Shown here: piece after piece, positions 37,963 to 47,291 of the stretch
Position numbering within the stretch: position 1 is the stretch's first letter
Layout of the letters: each line of letters starts with the position of its first letter
NCBI GenBank assembly: GCA_028723525.1
Contig: JAQYET010000060.1
Location: 171,953-235,952, forward strand
Direction: 5' to 3'
Source: Prevotellaceae bacterium
GTDB taxonomy: Bacteria; Bacteroidota; Bacteroidia; Bacteroidales; Bacteroidaceae
Length of the DNA: 64,000 nt
Program-made: the position numbers and the translations under genes
Notes under the pieces: generated by a model
Seen by the model: the letters and a program-made list of their open reading frames with translations, nothing else
The model's database searches: none
Told to the model about the DNA's origin: nothing

Positions 37963-38589
37963 TTAAATATTGAAACCGATATAATCATTGATAACCACGT
38001 CGCACAGCGGAGCAATTTCTTCCCTGCTGTTTGTCGTGGAGAGTCCGACAACAGTCATTCCGGCAGCACGTCCGGAGCGCAGACCGTTGAAACTGTCTTC
38101 GAAAACCACACAGTCGTCACTATCCAAAGATAGCCTCTCGGCTGCACGTAAATAACAGTCGGGCGACGGTTTGCTTTCTGAAAAATCCTCCGAAGTAAGT
38201 ATTGTGTCGAAAAGATGTGCAAATTCGGGACGCTTCTTATACACTGCGCCCATCTTTTCTCTGTTCGAACTCGTCACAAGAGCAGTCTTTATTCCCCTTT
38301 TACGCAATGAAGAAATAAAGCTTTCAAATCCTGAAACGTAATCAAAATTCATCTTTGCTTCAAACTCATACAGCCTTTTCGTGATGTGCTCGCGCTCCTT
38401 TTCCAACTCTCCGGAGAAGTATTTCTCATAGATTTGCACAAGTGTCTGCCCTTTGATTTGGTGCTCAAGACCGTCTTCTTCGGGGAGATACCGCCTGCAC
38501 TCGCTTCCCCAGAAAAGAGAGTATTGTGGCTCAGTATCGAAAACGACACCGTCTAAATCGAATAATGCCGCCTTGTATGATTTCTCCAT
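37963..38589 (-). CDS. HAD-superfamily phosphatase (beta-phosphoglucomutase-like)
   Basis: 208 residues from MEKSYKAALFDLDGVVFDTEP; Asp11 and Asp13 form the HAD nucleophile motif. The helical cap (subfamily IA) follows, then motif II ALVTSSN, motif III lysine in SKPSPDCYLRAAERL, and motif IV CVVFEDSFNGLRSGRAAGMTVVG. The substrate is probably a small sugar phosphate or other phosphomonoester. The start at 38589 is chosen because the promoter -7 element lies at 38613-38620; the longer reading from 38625 would begin upstream of it. Confidence 0.9.
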   Translation of the reverse strand: MEKSYKAALFDLDGVVFDTEPQYSLFWGSECRRYLPEEDGLEHQIKGQTLVQIYEKYFSGELEKEREHITKRLYEFEAKMNFDYVSGFESFISSLRKRGIKTALVTSSNREKMGAVYKKRPEFAHLFDTILTSEDFSESKPSPDCYLRAAERLSLDSDDCVVFEDSFNGLRSGRAAGMTVVGLSTTNSREEIAPLCDVVINDYIGFNI

Positions 38590-38612
38590 ATCTATTTTTC
38601 CGTTTCGGGCTG

Positions 38613-38620
38613 CAAATGTA
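38613..38620 (-). promoter_or_regulatory. Promoter -7 element of the HAD-panB-MFS operon
   Basis: Minus strand TACATTTG (38620 to 38613), an exact TAnnTTTG match, 24 nt before the ATG at 38589. Confidence 0.55.
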
Positions 38621-38703
38621 ATCATTTATTATATCATAGCGAAATATAAATACAAAAAAAACAATTTTAGCAATCGGGCATCCGTGTTTTACTAAAAAAA
38701 TAG

Positions 38704-38711
38704 TAACTTTG
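38704..38711 (+). promoter_or_regulatory. Promoter -7 element of the DUF3298-rsmG operon
   Basis: TAACTTTG matches TAnnTTTG, 22 nt before the ATG at 38733. It is divergent to the HAD operon promoter. Confidence 0.6.
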
Positions 38712-38732
38712 CAACCAAAATGATATGTATAT

Positions 38733-39566
38733 ATGGCAAAAAACAAAACTACATGTTTGCTTGTGACACTCATTACTTCAGCCGCTTTGTTCTTTCTTTC
38801 GTCATGCGACAGCAGGTCGGGGGCAGACGGTGGAGACCTGTTATCTTTCCATGCCTACTCTATCAGGAAAGACACCACCGTGAGCCTCACACGAGATTCG
38901 CTTTCCCCGGCATGCAAGTTACATCTCGACATAATCTTCTCACAGTCTGACAGCCTGAAAGACATAAACTTTGAACTGCTCACTTCCGGCATCCTAACAC
39001 CCGACTATTTCTCAATCGGCGGCAGGATGACAAGTATGGAGGAAGCACTCGACTCCTTCGTCTGCAGATATACGGAAGAATATAAACGCGACTACGCAAG
39101 TCTTTATAGCGTGGACAAGGAAAATCCAAAGAGTTATGATGTGAATTACAGCGTAAAAACGTCTGTAAAACAGGGCAGAAAAGGGATTGTCGTGTATGTT
39201 GCAGAGGCTTGTTACGGGGCGGGAGCAGTGCATGACACGAATACAATGATAGCGAAAAACATTGATGTTGACAACAAGAAAGTGCTCGGACTCGAAGATG
39301 TGATTGTCGAAGGCTCTGCTCAATTCATATCAGAACTCATCATCAAAGAACTCTGTGACGAAAAAGGCGTTGACAATCTCGAACAACTACAGGCACAATC
39401 CATTTTCAAAGGGATAACGCCCTACCCTTCTTCAAACTTCATGCTTGCAGAAGATGGCGTTGTGTTCATATACAATGCAGATGAGATTGCTACTCATGAC
39501 GTCGGCAGAATATTGGTTAAGATAGACTATTCTGACATAAACAAATATCTGAAAATAAAGGGTTAA
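38733..39566 (+). CDS. Lipoprotein with DUF3298-like domain
   Basis: 277 residues. Lipobox LSSC with Cys25 followed by Asp26. About 50-140 resembles the DUF4163/PdaC-like N-terminal part (MTSMEEALDSFVCRYTEEYKRD). About 160-270 resembles DUF3298 (GAGAVHDTNTMIAKNIDVDNKKVLGLEDVI, FMLAEDGVVFIYNADEIATHDVG). The RsiV-like fold suggests an envelope protein, perhaps peptidoglycan-related; the function is not established. It is first in an apparent operon with rsmG, a metallo-hydrolase and ruvC. Confidence 0.83.
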   Translation: MAKNKTTCLLVTLITSAALFFLSSCDSRSGADGGDLLSFHAYSIRKDTTVSLTRDSLSPACKLHLDIIFSQSDSLKDINFELLTSGILTPDYFSIGGRMTSMEEALDSFVCRYTEEYKRDYASLYSVDKENPKSYDVNYSVKTSVKQGRKGIVVYVAEACYGAGAVHDTNTMIAKNIDVDNKKVLGLEDVIVEGSAQFISELIIKELCDEKGVDNLEQLQAQSIFKGITPYPSSNFMLAEDGVVFIYNADEIATHDVGRILVKIDYSDINKYLKIKG

Positions 39567-39598
39567 GACGCTCTTATCAAATATAAATAAGGAATATA

Positions 39599-40222
39599 AT
39601 GGAACTTATCAAGAAATATTTTGGAGGTAAATTCACTGAGAAGCAGTTGGAACAGTTCGCAGCATTGGACGAACTGTATCGCGATTGGAACTCAAAGATA
39701 AACGTGATTTCTCGAAAAGACATCGAAATGCTATACGAACACCACGTGCTTCACTCCTTGGCAATCGCCAATGTGATAAAATTCAGGGGAGGGACAAGGG
39801 TGTTAGACTTCGGTACGGGAGGCGGATTTCCCGGAATTCCGTTGGCTATCGCCTTTCCGGAATGCCATTTCACGATGATTGACGGCACCGGCAAGAAGAT
39901 ACGTGTGGCACAAGAGGTTGCAAAGACAATCGGACTGGAGAACACGGAGATAGTGCACCGGCGCGGGGAAGAGGAAAAAGGACTGTATCAATTCGTTGTA
40001 AGCAGGGCGGTGATGCCATTGCCAGACCTCATGAAAATAGTGAGAAAGAATATCGGTGGGAAACAACAGAACTCGCTACCCAATGGAGTTATTGTATTAA
40101 AAGGTGGAAACATAGAAAGTGAGACACGCCCATTCAGGCACTTGATAGAGACTTCGGAGATAGGCACTTTCTTTGAAGAAGAATGGTTTAAGGAAAAACA
40201 TGTGATTTATCTTCCCGTGTAA
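39599..40222 (+). CDS. rsmG: 16S rRNA (guanine-N7)-methyltransferase RsmG
   Basis: 207 residues. It methylates G527 of 16S rRNA (E. coli numbering) using SAM. The Rossmann methyltransferase motif I is RVLDFGTGGGFPGIPLAI, preceded by the RsmG-specific NVISRKDIEMLYEHHVLHSLAI and followed by VVSRAVMPLPDLM. It is spaced 32 nt from the genes on both sides, consistent with an operon. Confidence 0.96.
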   Translation: MELIKKYFGGKFTEKQLEQFAALDELYRDWNSKINVISRKDIEMLYEHHVLHSLAIANVIKFRGGTRVLDFGTGGGFPGIPLAIAFPECHFTMIDGTGKKIRVAQEVAKTIGLENTEIVHRRGEEEKGLYQFVVSRAVMPLPDLMKIVRKNIGGKQQNSLPNGVIVLKGGNIESETRPFRHLIETSEIGTFFEEEWFKEKHVIYLPV

Positions 40223-40254
40223 TAATTGTATAACAAGCAATAAACATCTGTGAA

Positions 40255-40899
40255 ATGCTGAACATAAAAAGGTTTGTTTTTAATCCTTTGCAGGAAAACA
40301 CATACGTTGTGAGTGACGGAACCGGGGAGTGTGCCATAATAGACTGTGGCGCATTTAACGAAAAGGAGTATGAGGAAATTGCCGAATACATCGCAGCCAA
40401 CGACCTGCAACCCCAAAAACTGATATGCACACATGGGCATTTTGACCATTGTGCGGGTAATGAATTTATAAAAAAACAATATGGCATAAAGGCAGAGGTA
40501 AGCCTGAAAGACAAGTTCCTTACTGACTCTCTTTCCCAACAAGCAATGCTTTTCCTCGGCATAAAACATGAAAACGATTTGTCGGTTGTTGGCAGTTATT
40601 TCACCGGAAGAGACAATATTTCGTTCGGTTCGCATACTTTCAGCATACTTGAAACGCCGGGGCACACTCCGGGAAGCGTCACATTCTATTGCGAAGAAGA
40701 GGGTGTTGCGTTCACGGGAGACACTCTTTTCCAAATGAGTATCGGTCGCACAGACTTCGAAGGAGGCTCAATTACAGACATGATGAACAGCCTGAAGAAC
40801 GTGCTTGCAAAACTTCCGAAAGACACTATAGTGCTAAGCGGACACGGAGGGAGGACAACCATAGGCGACGAACTTAAAACAAACCCTTATCTTAGGTGA
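40255..40899 (+). CDS. Metallo-beta-lactamase-fold hydrolase (glyoxalase II-like)
   Basis: 214 residues. The metal ligands are in THGHFDHCAG (HxHxDH), PGHTPGSVTFYCE, FTGDTLFQMSIGRTD and LSGHGGRTT, the glyoxalase II/YcbL-type pattern. These enzymes hydrolyse thioesters or related small metabolites; YcbL-type proteins of about 215 aa have unclear physiological substrates. Its TGA stop is followed directly by the ruvC ATG. Confidence 0.93.
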   Translation: MLNIKRFVFNPLQENTYVVSDGTGECAIIDCGAFNEKEYEEIAEYIAANDLQPQKLICTHGHFDHCAGNEFIKKQYGIKAEVSLKDKFLTDSLSQQAMLFLGIKHENDLSVVGSYFTGRDNISFGSHTFSILETPGHTPGSVTFYCEEEGVAFTGDTLFQMSIGRTDFEGGSITDMMNSLKNVLAKLPKDTIVLSGHGGRTTIGDELKTNPYLR

Positions 40900-41457
40900 A
40901 TGGAGAAGGTCATAATAGGCATCGACCCCGGCACCAATGTCATGGGCTACGGCATAATAAGCGTTGAAGGCAGGAAGGCGAATATGGTGGCAATGGGGGT
41001 TATCGACATGAGAAACGAGAAAGACCCATACCTGAAACTGGGCAAGATTTTCGATAGAGTGACCGGCATTATTGATGAGTTCCTGCCCGACGAAATGGCA
41101 ATCGAGGCTCCGTTCTTCGGCAAAAACGTTCAATCAATGTTGAAACTCGGAAGAGCACAAGGCGTTGCCATCGCCGCAGCAATAAACCATAGCGTGCCTA
41201 TTCATGAGTATGCACCGATGAAAATAAAACTTGCACTCACGGGCAATGGTTCTGCTTCAAAGGAACAAGTTGCCGGAATGTTGCAGAAACTGCTGAAACT
41301 TGACAGCGGAGAGATGCCCAAGTTCATGGATGCAACAGACGCTCTTGCTGCCGCATATTGCCATTACATGCAGATGTCAAGACCGGAAACCGGCGCAAAT
41401 CATTACAGCAGCTGGAAGGATTTCGCACAGAAAAACCAAAGCAGGGTTAAGGAATAA
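40900..41457 (+). CDS. ruvC: Holliday junction resolvase RuvC
   Basis: 185 residues. A dimeric RNase H-fold endonuclease that cuts four-way junctions. Catalytic acidic residues are Asp9 in [13 protein letters not shown], a Glu in [14 protein letters not shown] and the Asp pair in [14 protein letters not shown]. It starts immediately after the hydrolase stop codon, so translation is likely coupled. Together with recR this window holds two recombination genes at separate loci. Confidence 0.96.
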   Translation: MEKVIIGIDPGTNVMGYGIISVEGRKANMVAMGVIDMRNEKDPYLKLGKIFDRVTGIIDEFLPDEMAIEAPFFGKNVQSMLKLGRAQGVAIAAAINHSVPIHEYAPMKIKLALTGNGSASKEQVAGMLQKLLKLDSGEMPKFMDATDALAAAYCHYMQMSRPETGANHYSSWKDFAQKNQSRVKE

Positions 41458-41585
41458 AGACCGGAAACGGAGGTTGAAACTCTAAAAACCAAAAGAAACA
41501 TGCCGTTAAAAAAACATAATAAAGACGCCGTATTTCAAACAAAACGAGATATATAACGTTAAACATACAATAAACATTATTCAAG

Positions 41586-42053
41586 ATGAGAAGAATTTTA
41601 ATCACTATGGCACTTGTCTGCATGGCGATTGTCAGCGTCAATGCACAGGAAAGATACAAGGCGGCATTACAAATGGCACGCGAAGTTGCCGAAGATGAGA
41701 AGAAAGATGTCGGGCTTCGTAAGATTGCAACGTTCAAGTATGACGAACTATGTTACATGGGGCAGCGCACTGTTGAACAGATGCCGGAGAAGTCGGCAGA
41801 ACTCGACGACCAAGCACTTGCCCTGTTTGAGTTCATCGATTTGTACCTGTCGAACTTTGAAAAGGCGAGCAAGAAGCAACAGAGCAAGGTGTTGCAGGAC
41901 TTCAAGATGTTCTGTATAGAGTTTCCGCGTTATGACGATAACGACACCACTCTTACCGAAGCCTACTACAACGAGAATTATATCACTCAGTTCAATCTGA
42001 ACACCGACTGGGTGAAAGCTTACGAGAAAGCACGCACTATCTATAAGAAGTAG
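41586..42053 (+). CDS. Small exported protein, unknown function
   Basis: 155 residues. Signal peptide MRRILITMALVCMAIVSVNAQ, then a helical, charged mature domain (MAREVAEDEKKDVGLRKIATFKYDELCYM, ALFEFIDLYLSNFEKASKKQQ) without recognisable catalytic motif. One Cys lies in DELCYM and one in FKMFCIEFPRY. It is separated from ruvC by 128 nt and followed by a strong terminator. A periplasmic helical protein conserved within Bacteroidales is likely; I cannot name it. Confidence 0.8.
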   Translation: MRRILITMALVCMAIVSVNAQERYKAALQMAREVAEDEKKDVGLRKIATFKYDELCYMGQRTVEQMPEKSAELDDQALALFEFIDLYLSNFEKASKKQQSKVLQDFKMFCIEFPRYDDNDTTLTEAYYNENYITQFNLNTDWVKAYEKARTIYKK

Positions 42054-42083
42054 TGTCTTTTCATGAATATTTATAGTAAACAT

Positions 42084-42122
42084 GGCGAGGAATTGTTCAT
42101 CAAGAACACTCCTCGCCTTTTT
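42084..42122. terminator. Bidirectional terminator that overlaps the end of the WG-repeat gene
   Basis: Arms GGCGAGGA (42084-42091) and TCCTCGCC (42110-42117), inner stem TGTTC/GAACA, then TTTTT (42118-42122). The minus-strand gene at 42100-42783 ends inside the loop, so its last codons encode one arm. Confidence 0.9.
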
Positions 42123-42783
42123 CGTTAAGTAATATTTTCCTGCGCCCTCTCTTCGCTTCAAAATAGGGATATTCATCTCTCAGCGAGATATCATCGTATA
42201 TAAAATCTGCCACAACGGTGTTATTCTCATCCGGAAGGATTAGTCCCAACTTGCCGTCCTTGCCCGCAATTATAGGTATTACGACCAAATCGTCAACATA
42301 TATGTAGCATGTGCGGAGAAAATCGTATTCAGGTCTTACCCTAATTCTTCCGTCATAGTCTTTTATTCCGAACTTTCCATGCTCCTCAAACACCACGTGG
42401 AACCTGATATATTTTGAACGGATACGGTCAAGATAGAACGACATTCGCTTCTTGTCGTTGATTATGGTGAGCATGTAATCGAACGTATCGCAATAATTTG
42501 CCACCGCACGTGCCAGCACAACCTTGAAGTCAAGTCCGCTGATAGCCTTGCGGTTAAGGTCTATATAGTTTGCAATGGCAATCTCTTTCTCTTCGACAGT
42601 GAAGTTCGAAATGGCTTTCTCGAAGTTCTCCATCATTGTCTTGCTGCCCCTCATTCCTTTTATATAGCGGTGAATTTGACGCCCCATTTCCGCACAAACA
42701 AACTTGTCTATCTCCTTCACTTCGATTTTGTCAACATAAACATCATCAAAGTTTTCTTGGGTTATTTTACCTGCATTCTCCAT
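42100..42783 (-). CDS. WG-repeat-like protein
   Basis: 227 residues. The N-terminal 110 residues are helical and charged (KIEVKEIDKFVCAEMGRQI, DKKRMSFYLDRIRSKYI). The C-terminal half has two WG-like repeats: GKFGIKDYDGRIRVRPEYDFL and GKLGLILPDENNTVVADFIYDDISL. WG repeats are beta-rich and may bind other proteins; function unknown and no signal peptide. It has its own consensus promoter. The stop lies inside the terminator shared with the convergent gene. Confidence 0.82.
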   Translation of the reverse strand: MENAGKITQENFDDVYVDKIEVKEIDKFVCAEMGRQIHRYIKGMRGSKTMMENFEKAISNFTVEEKEIAIANYIDLNRKAISGLDFKVVLARAVANYCDTFDYMLTIINDKKRMSFYLDRIRSKYIRFHVVFEEHGKFGIKDYDGRIRVRPEYDFLRTCYIYVDDLVVIPIIAGKDGKLGLILPDENNTVVADFIYDDISLRDEYPYFEAKRGRRKILLNEKGEECS

Positions 42784-42805
42784 ACCGAATAATATTTATT
42801 TGCAA

Positions 42806-42835
42806 CAAAGGTACTAATAAAGTTTATAAAAACAA
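42806..42835 (-). promoter_or_regulatory. Promoter of the WG-repeat gene
   Basis: Minus strand: TTG (42835 to 42833), 19-nt spacer, TACCTTTG (42813 to 42806), 23 nt before the ATG. Confidence 0.7.
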
Positions 42836-42919
42836 AAAACACGGCATGTTTTTAACCAAAATCGGTCATTAGAAAGTGTACCGATTATGTTTGATTGTAC
42901 GGCAAATCCTGTTTTATTT

Positions 42920-44071
42920 TTATTCCTTGAAGAAGTAATACCAATATGTCTTCCCGTATGAATCGCGCAATTTCGTCAGATATTCCGGCATGTTGCGATA
43001 TTTCCTCCTTATCTCCATCATGTCCTCATAATCTGCTTCTGCAACCTCGTCGTGAAACCCTTCGTATTCCACAGAACGCTGACGTTCATATAACACAAGT
43101 GCTTCGCGATAATGCTTTGGCAATACCGAAACAGAATCAATAACATAATATTCCCCCAATTCGCTCGCAAACTTATCCAAGTTCCTGTCAAGGAGGTAAG
43201 AACACAGCAGGTAGTCGCCGTATGCAGCTCTCGTCTGTCCGGTCTGTTTTATCGTTTTGAGATAGTCGGAAACGGTCATCTTGCTTTTTGGAATTGCTCC
43301 AACGACTCTGTAAACATCGCCGGCATCATACAGCACACACCTCACACTGCCATGATTAGGCAGCAACGAGGCGGAACCACCTATCGTGGGATATTCAAAA
43401 AGACGCTCGCCAAGTTGTTTAGAGCGCGCCAGCGCACTCGCCCGGAGCATGAACAACGAACTGTCCGTTTCCAAAGAAGATTTCCCTATGGTCAATGCCG
43501 TGGCATAATCTTTCTCGCTCAAACACCTCTCTATTCGCAAACGATAGTGCAGAACATCATTTCCATTGCCGAATACGCCTACGAAAACAAACATCAATGC
43601 CATTGTAAGCATATTCGTCCACGATGCTTCCGAGAAGATACCTACGTAAGATTTCTTCTGCATATACGGATGATATTTCATTGATAAATATACAATGAAA
43701 ACAAACAATATGAGCAACACCGGCGAGAACCATGCCCATGTGGAAAGCGAGAAACTCCGGTCGAAAGAGTCTTCCACAGCGGTCAGCAGGCTCAGTAACA
43801 GCAATGAGGGGAAATAAGTCAGTGCGTGGGCATGCCTGTTGAGCTTTGTCAAGGCGTATATACCTATCTGCAAAAGATATAAAACCACTGTGATTATTAT
43901 CGTTCCGACGAGCCTCGAATATGAGGTCTGCCCTCCGGAAAGCACGTGCTGCACCGCTCCTATCAAATCGCATTGATAGAAATATAGATATCCAAAGGTG
44001 AAAACCAAAAATGCTACGGCGCAAACCACTCGAATCACAACAGTGTCACCGTTCTTGTTATTAACTGTCAT
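42920..44071 (-). CDS. DUF6057-like membrane protein
   Basis: 383 residues. About six membrane helices in the first 190 residues are followed by a soluble TPR-like part (ERCLSEKDYATALTIGKSSLETDSSLFMLRASALAR) and a long C-terminal domain ending in YGKTYWYYFFKE. The topology and the LTYFPSLLLLSLLTA segment resemble the Bacteroidales DUF6057 family, whose role is unknown. It starts 6 nt after glgB and is the last gene of the MORN-glgB-DUF6057 unit. Confidence 0.8.
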   Translation of the reverse strand: MTVNNKNGDTVVIRVVCAVAFLVFTFGYLYFYQCDLIGAVQHVLSGGQTSYSRLVGTIIITVVLYLLQIGIYALTKLNRHAHALTYFPSLLLLSLLTAVEDSFDRSFSLSTWAWFSPVLLILFVFIVYLSMKYHPYMQKKSYVGIFSEASWTNMLTMALMFVFVGVFGNGNDVLHYRLRIERCLSEKDYATALTIGKSSLETDSSLFMLRASALARSKQLGERLFEYPTIGGSASLLPNHGSVRCVLYDAGDVYRVVGAIPKSKMTVSDYLKTIKQTGQTRAAYGDYLLCSYLLDRNLDKFASELGEYYVIDSVSVLPKHYREALVLYERQRSVEYEGFHDEVAEADYEDMMEIRRKYRNMPEYLTKLRDSYGKTYWYYFFKE

Positions 44072-44077
44072 ACAGAC

Positions 44078-46117
44078 TTATCCATTCTTCTTTAATACCA
44101 CGGCACTACGAGCAGGGATGTATAGTTTCAACCACTCTTTATGCTCTTTGGCATATAATGGGTCGTGATTTGTAAAATGCGTCATGCTATCATCGGCAAA
44201 ACCATTACCGCCGAAGCGTGTCGAATCAGTGTTGAGGAGCACGTCGAACGAACCGGCAGGCACAAGAAAGCCGTAATCCGTGAACGAGCGCGAGGGAGAA
44301 AAGTTGAATATAAACAGCAGGCTGCCCCTCATGAACGCCAATATTTGGTCGCTATCATTATGCCATATCTCCTGAACCGGCGTTTTATGGAAGTTTTTTT
44401 CGCCCTTTATTACTCTCAACATCTCCCTGTCGAAGTCGCCCAACCAGTGGTAACACAGTTCTTTATCATCCACCAGATGCCACTGGCGGCGCGCATATTT
44501 ATGGCTCCAACCGTTGCCCTCTCGTGGGAAATCAATCCATTCGGGGTGTCCGAACTCGTTCCCCATGAAGTTAAGATAGCCTCCGTTGATTGCCGAGGCA
44601 GTGGCAAGTCGTATCATCTTATGCAACGCGATGCCGCGCCGAGCGGTCTCGTTTTCGTCACCCTTACGGAAATGCCAATACATATCGGCGTCTATCAGGC
44701 GGAATATTATAGTTTTATCTCCCACAAGTGCCTGGTCGTGACTTTCACAGTAGGATATTGTTTTCTCGTCCGGACGCCTGTTCTTTATTTCCCAGAATAT
44801 CGAACTCGGTTTCCATTTCTCATCAGGCAGTTCCTTTATCGTCTTTATCCAGTAGTCTGGTATATTCATTGCCATACGGTAATCGAAACCCATTCCACCG
44901 TCTTCAAACGCCGCAGCCAGTCCCGGCATTCCGCTCACTTCCTCCGCAATAGTGATTGCTCGCGGATTTATTTCATGCACAAGTTTGTTAGCGAGAGTGA
45001 GATAACATATCGCATCGTCATCCTGATGCTCGTTGAAATAATCGGCGTAGTTGGTGAACGACTCGCCGAGTCCGTGACTATAATACAGCATTGAGGTCAC
45101 TCCGTCGAAGCGGAAGCCGTCAAAGTGGAACTCAGTCATCCAATACTTGCATTTGGAAAGCAGGAAATGCACCACCGCGTCTTTCCCATAGTCGAAGCAA
45201 AGCGAGTCCCATGCCGGGTGTTCCCGTCTTTCTCCGGAACAGAAATACTGGCATTTGTCGCCCGCAATATTACCGAGTCCTTCCTTTTCGTTCTTTACTG
45301 CATGAGAGTGCACGATGTCCATTATCACTGCAATGCCGTTCTCGTGGGCTGTGTCGATAAGTAGTTTCAAGTCTTCCGGTGTCCCGAAACGACTCGAAGG
45401 GGCAAAAAACGAACTCACATGATACCCGAAAGAGCCGTAATACGGGTGTTCGTGAACCGCCATCATCTGTATGCAGTTGTAGCCGGCCTTTATAATCCTC
45501 GGCAGCACATTTTCACGGAACTCGTTGTAAGAGCCCACTTTCTCCGCATCTGCCCCCATTCCCACATGACACTCATATATGAATAGTGGCCGGTCGTTGT
45601 TGATTTTGGTGTCATGCTGCCACTCATGTTTCTTTTCCGGAGCCCAAACCTGTGCCGAGAAAATCTTTGTTTCTTCATCCTGCACCACCCTGTCTGCCCA
45701 CGCCGGTATGCGCTCTCCCTCGCCGCCGTTCCACTTCACGAGCATCTTGAAAAAGTCGCCGTGCTTCATTGCTGCTTCCGGCAGTTTCAGTTCCAAATCA
45801 CCCGAATCGCCAATTCGCGTTGCTCGATAACCCTCTTCCGGTTTCCAGTTGTTGAAATCGCCGACAAGATATATGTCAGTGGCGTTAGGTGCCCACTCGC
45901 GGAACACCCAACCGCCCAGCTCATCGTGGTGAAGACCGTAATAGGCGTAACCGTTGGCAAAGTCGCTAAGCGTCTGTCTGCCGCCGAGTGTGAGTTGGTC
46001 AATCTTCCATTGGGCATGGTCGTGCCTGCCACGTATGGCATCCTCAAACGGCTCCAAGTATATGTCATTTCTCACGAGCCCTATATGCTCGCTTTGTTTT
46101 TCTGCTTTCCGCGTCAT
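44078..46117 (-). CDS. glgB: 1,4-alpha-glucan branching enzyme
   Basis: 679 residues. It introduces alpha-1,6 branches into glycogen. An N-terminal CBM48 (LGGWVFREWAPNATDIYLVGDFNNW) is followed by a GH13 barrel with DIVHSHAVKN, nucleophile Asp in GFRFDGVTSMLYY, acid Glu in TIAEEVSGMPG and transition-state Asp in YCESHDQALVGDKT, then a C-terminal all-beta domain. The architecture and length resemble the shorter Bacteroidota/eukaryote-like branching enzymes (GH13_8). It lies between a MORN-repeat protein and a DUF6057-like protein; no other glycogen gene is nearby. Confidence 0.95.
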   Translation of the reverse strand: MTRKAEKQSEHIGLVRNDIYLEPFEDAIRGRHDHAQWKIDQLTLGGRQTLSDFANGYAYYGLHHDELGGWVFREWAPNATDIYLVGDFNNWKPEEGYRATRIGDSGDLELKLPEAAMKHGDFFKMLVKWNGGEGERIPAWADRVVQDEETKIFSAQVWAPEKKHEWQHDTKINNDRPLFIYECHVGMGADAEKVGSYNEFRENVLPRIIKAGYNCIQMMAVHEHPYYGSFGYHVSSFFAPSSRFGTPEDLKLLIDTAHENGIAVIMDIVHSHAVKNEKEGLGNIAGDKCQYFCSGERREHPAWDSLCFDYGKDAVVHFLLSKCKYWMTEFHFDGFRFDGVTSMLYYSHGLGESFTNYADYFNEHQDDDAICYLTLANKLVHEINPRAITIAEEVSGMPGLAAAFEDGGMGFDYRMAMNIPDYWIKTIKELPDEKWKPSSIFWEIKNRRPDEKTISYCESHDQALVGDKTIIFRLIDADMYWHFRKGDENETARRGIALHKMIRLATASAINGGYLNFMGNEFGHPEWIDFPREGNGWSHKYARRQWHLVDDKELCYHWLGDFDREMLRVIKGEKNFHKTPVQEIWHNDSDQILAFMRGSLLFIFNFSPSRSFTDYGFLVPAGSFDVLLNTDSTRFGGNGFADDSMTHFTNHDPLYAKEHKEWLKLYIPARSAVVLKKNG

Positions 46118-46159
46118 ATTTGTTAATGTTCGTAAGGCGGTTTCTCCGCATTGCCTTTT

Positions 46160-47266
46160 CTACTGCTTCCTTCCTCTTACGTAAGTTCCCTGCGAAGTGA
46201 TGTTGCCGTTACGGTCTTTCTCGATGTATTCTCCGTCGCGTCGGTCATCCCTATACGTTCCCTCGAAACGGTTTCCGACCTTATCCACCTCAATAGCCTT
46301 ACCGTTTCGTTTGCCGTCTTTATATATACCGCGGAACTTACTGCCGTCGGCGTAGTGTATTATTATCTCTCCTTCAACGTTTCCGTTCTTGAAATTGCCC
46401 TCAAAAACGTCGCCCTCTTTCTTCGTGAGTTTTCCTTGTCCGTTCTGCTTGTCGTCTTTCCACTGTCCCGAATACACATCTCCGTTCTGCCACTTCAGCG
46501 TGCCCATTCCGTCCTTTTCGCCGTTTACGAAATGCCCGGTATATACATCGCCGTTGGAATATCGGAAGATGCCATCTCCGGTGCGTTCGCCCTTGAAGTA
46601 AGCTCCCTCGTATATGTCTCCGTTGTGGAACTTATAAATGCCTTTACCATTCATCACTCCGTCCTTGAAGTCGCCGGTGTAGGAATCGCCCGAAGCATAT
46701 TTGTAAGTGCCTTTGCCGTTCATCTGGTTGTCAACCCAGTCGCCGTCGTATGACGAGCCGTCGCCCCAGTCGAACAGTCCCTTGCCGTTACGTTTGTCGT
46801 TATTCCACTGACCAACGTAATAAGCACCACCGGCAAAGGTGTATTTCCCATATCCTTGTCTGTTGTCGTGATACCACTCGCCGTCATACACATCGCCGTT
46901 GTAGTAGTATTTCACGCCGTGCCCTTCCTGATAGTCGCGATACCACAGCCCCACATATTTATTATTGTCGGGGTCGTAGAGTGTTCCCTGACCGTGCTGT
47001 TGGTCCTGAAACCATTGTCCTTCATATTTTCCTCCGTCGGAGAAGGTGTAGGTGCCTTCTCCCTGTCGTTTCCCTTTTACGAATTCCCCCTCATATATAT
47101 CGCCGTTCTTGTATGTGGCACTACCCTTCCCATGCGGTTTTCCCCCTGACATTTCACCTTTGTAGGTAGCACCGTCCTTAGTAACACAAGAACCGAGAGT
47201 TATCTTTTGAGCACTTGAAACAAGCGGCAAAGCAAGCATCATTGCCATAAGTATTTTCTTCATCAC
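46160..47266 (-). CDS. Exported MORN-repeat protein
   Basis: 368 residues. Signal peptide (MKKILMAMMLALPLVSSAQ) then about 14 consecutive MORN repeats of 23 residues (for example DIYEGEFVKGKRQGEGTYTF, KYEGQWFQDQQHGQGTLYD) through to the C-terminus. MORN repeats form a twisted beta sheet. In eukaryotes they act as scaffolds or bind lipids, while the role of bacterial exported ones is not known. It is first in a likely operon with glgB, 42 nt downstream, and a promoter is seen upstream. Some repeats near the C-terminus are divergent. Confidence 0.9.
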   Translation of the reverse strand: MMKKILMAMMLALPLVSSAQKITLGSCVTKDGATYKGEMSGGKPHGKGSATYKNGDIYEGEFVKGKRQGEGTYTFSDGGKYEGQWFQDQQHGQGTLYDPDNNKYVGLWYRDYQEGHGVKYYYNGDVYDGEWYHDNRQGYGKYTFAGGAYYVGQWNNDKRNGKGLFDWGDGSSYDGDWVDNQMNGKGTYKYASGDSYTGDFKDGVMNGKGIYKFHNGDIYEGAYFKGERTGDGIFRYSNGDVYTGHFVNGEKDGMGTLKWQNGDVYSGQWKDDKQNGQGKLTKKEGDVFEGNFKNGNVEGEIIIHYADGSKFRGIYKDGKRNGKAIEVDKVGNRFEGTYRDDRRDGEYIEKDRNGNITSQGTYVRGRKQ

Positions 47267-47291
47267 GATATATTTTTAATGTTCCAAGACG

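Noticed and set aside
42833-42852. Small hairpin (AAAACA and TGTTTT arms) after the DUF6057-like gene
   Set aside because: Only a 6-bp AT-rich stem overlapping the -33 element of the WG-repeat gene; too weak to call a terminator.
44165-45094. 309-codon plus-strand ORF
   Set aside because: Antisense to glgB across its catalytic region; shadow.
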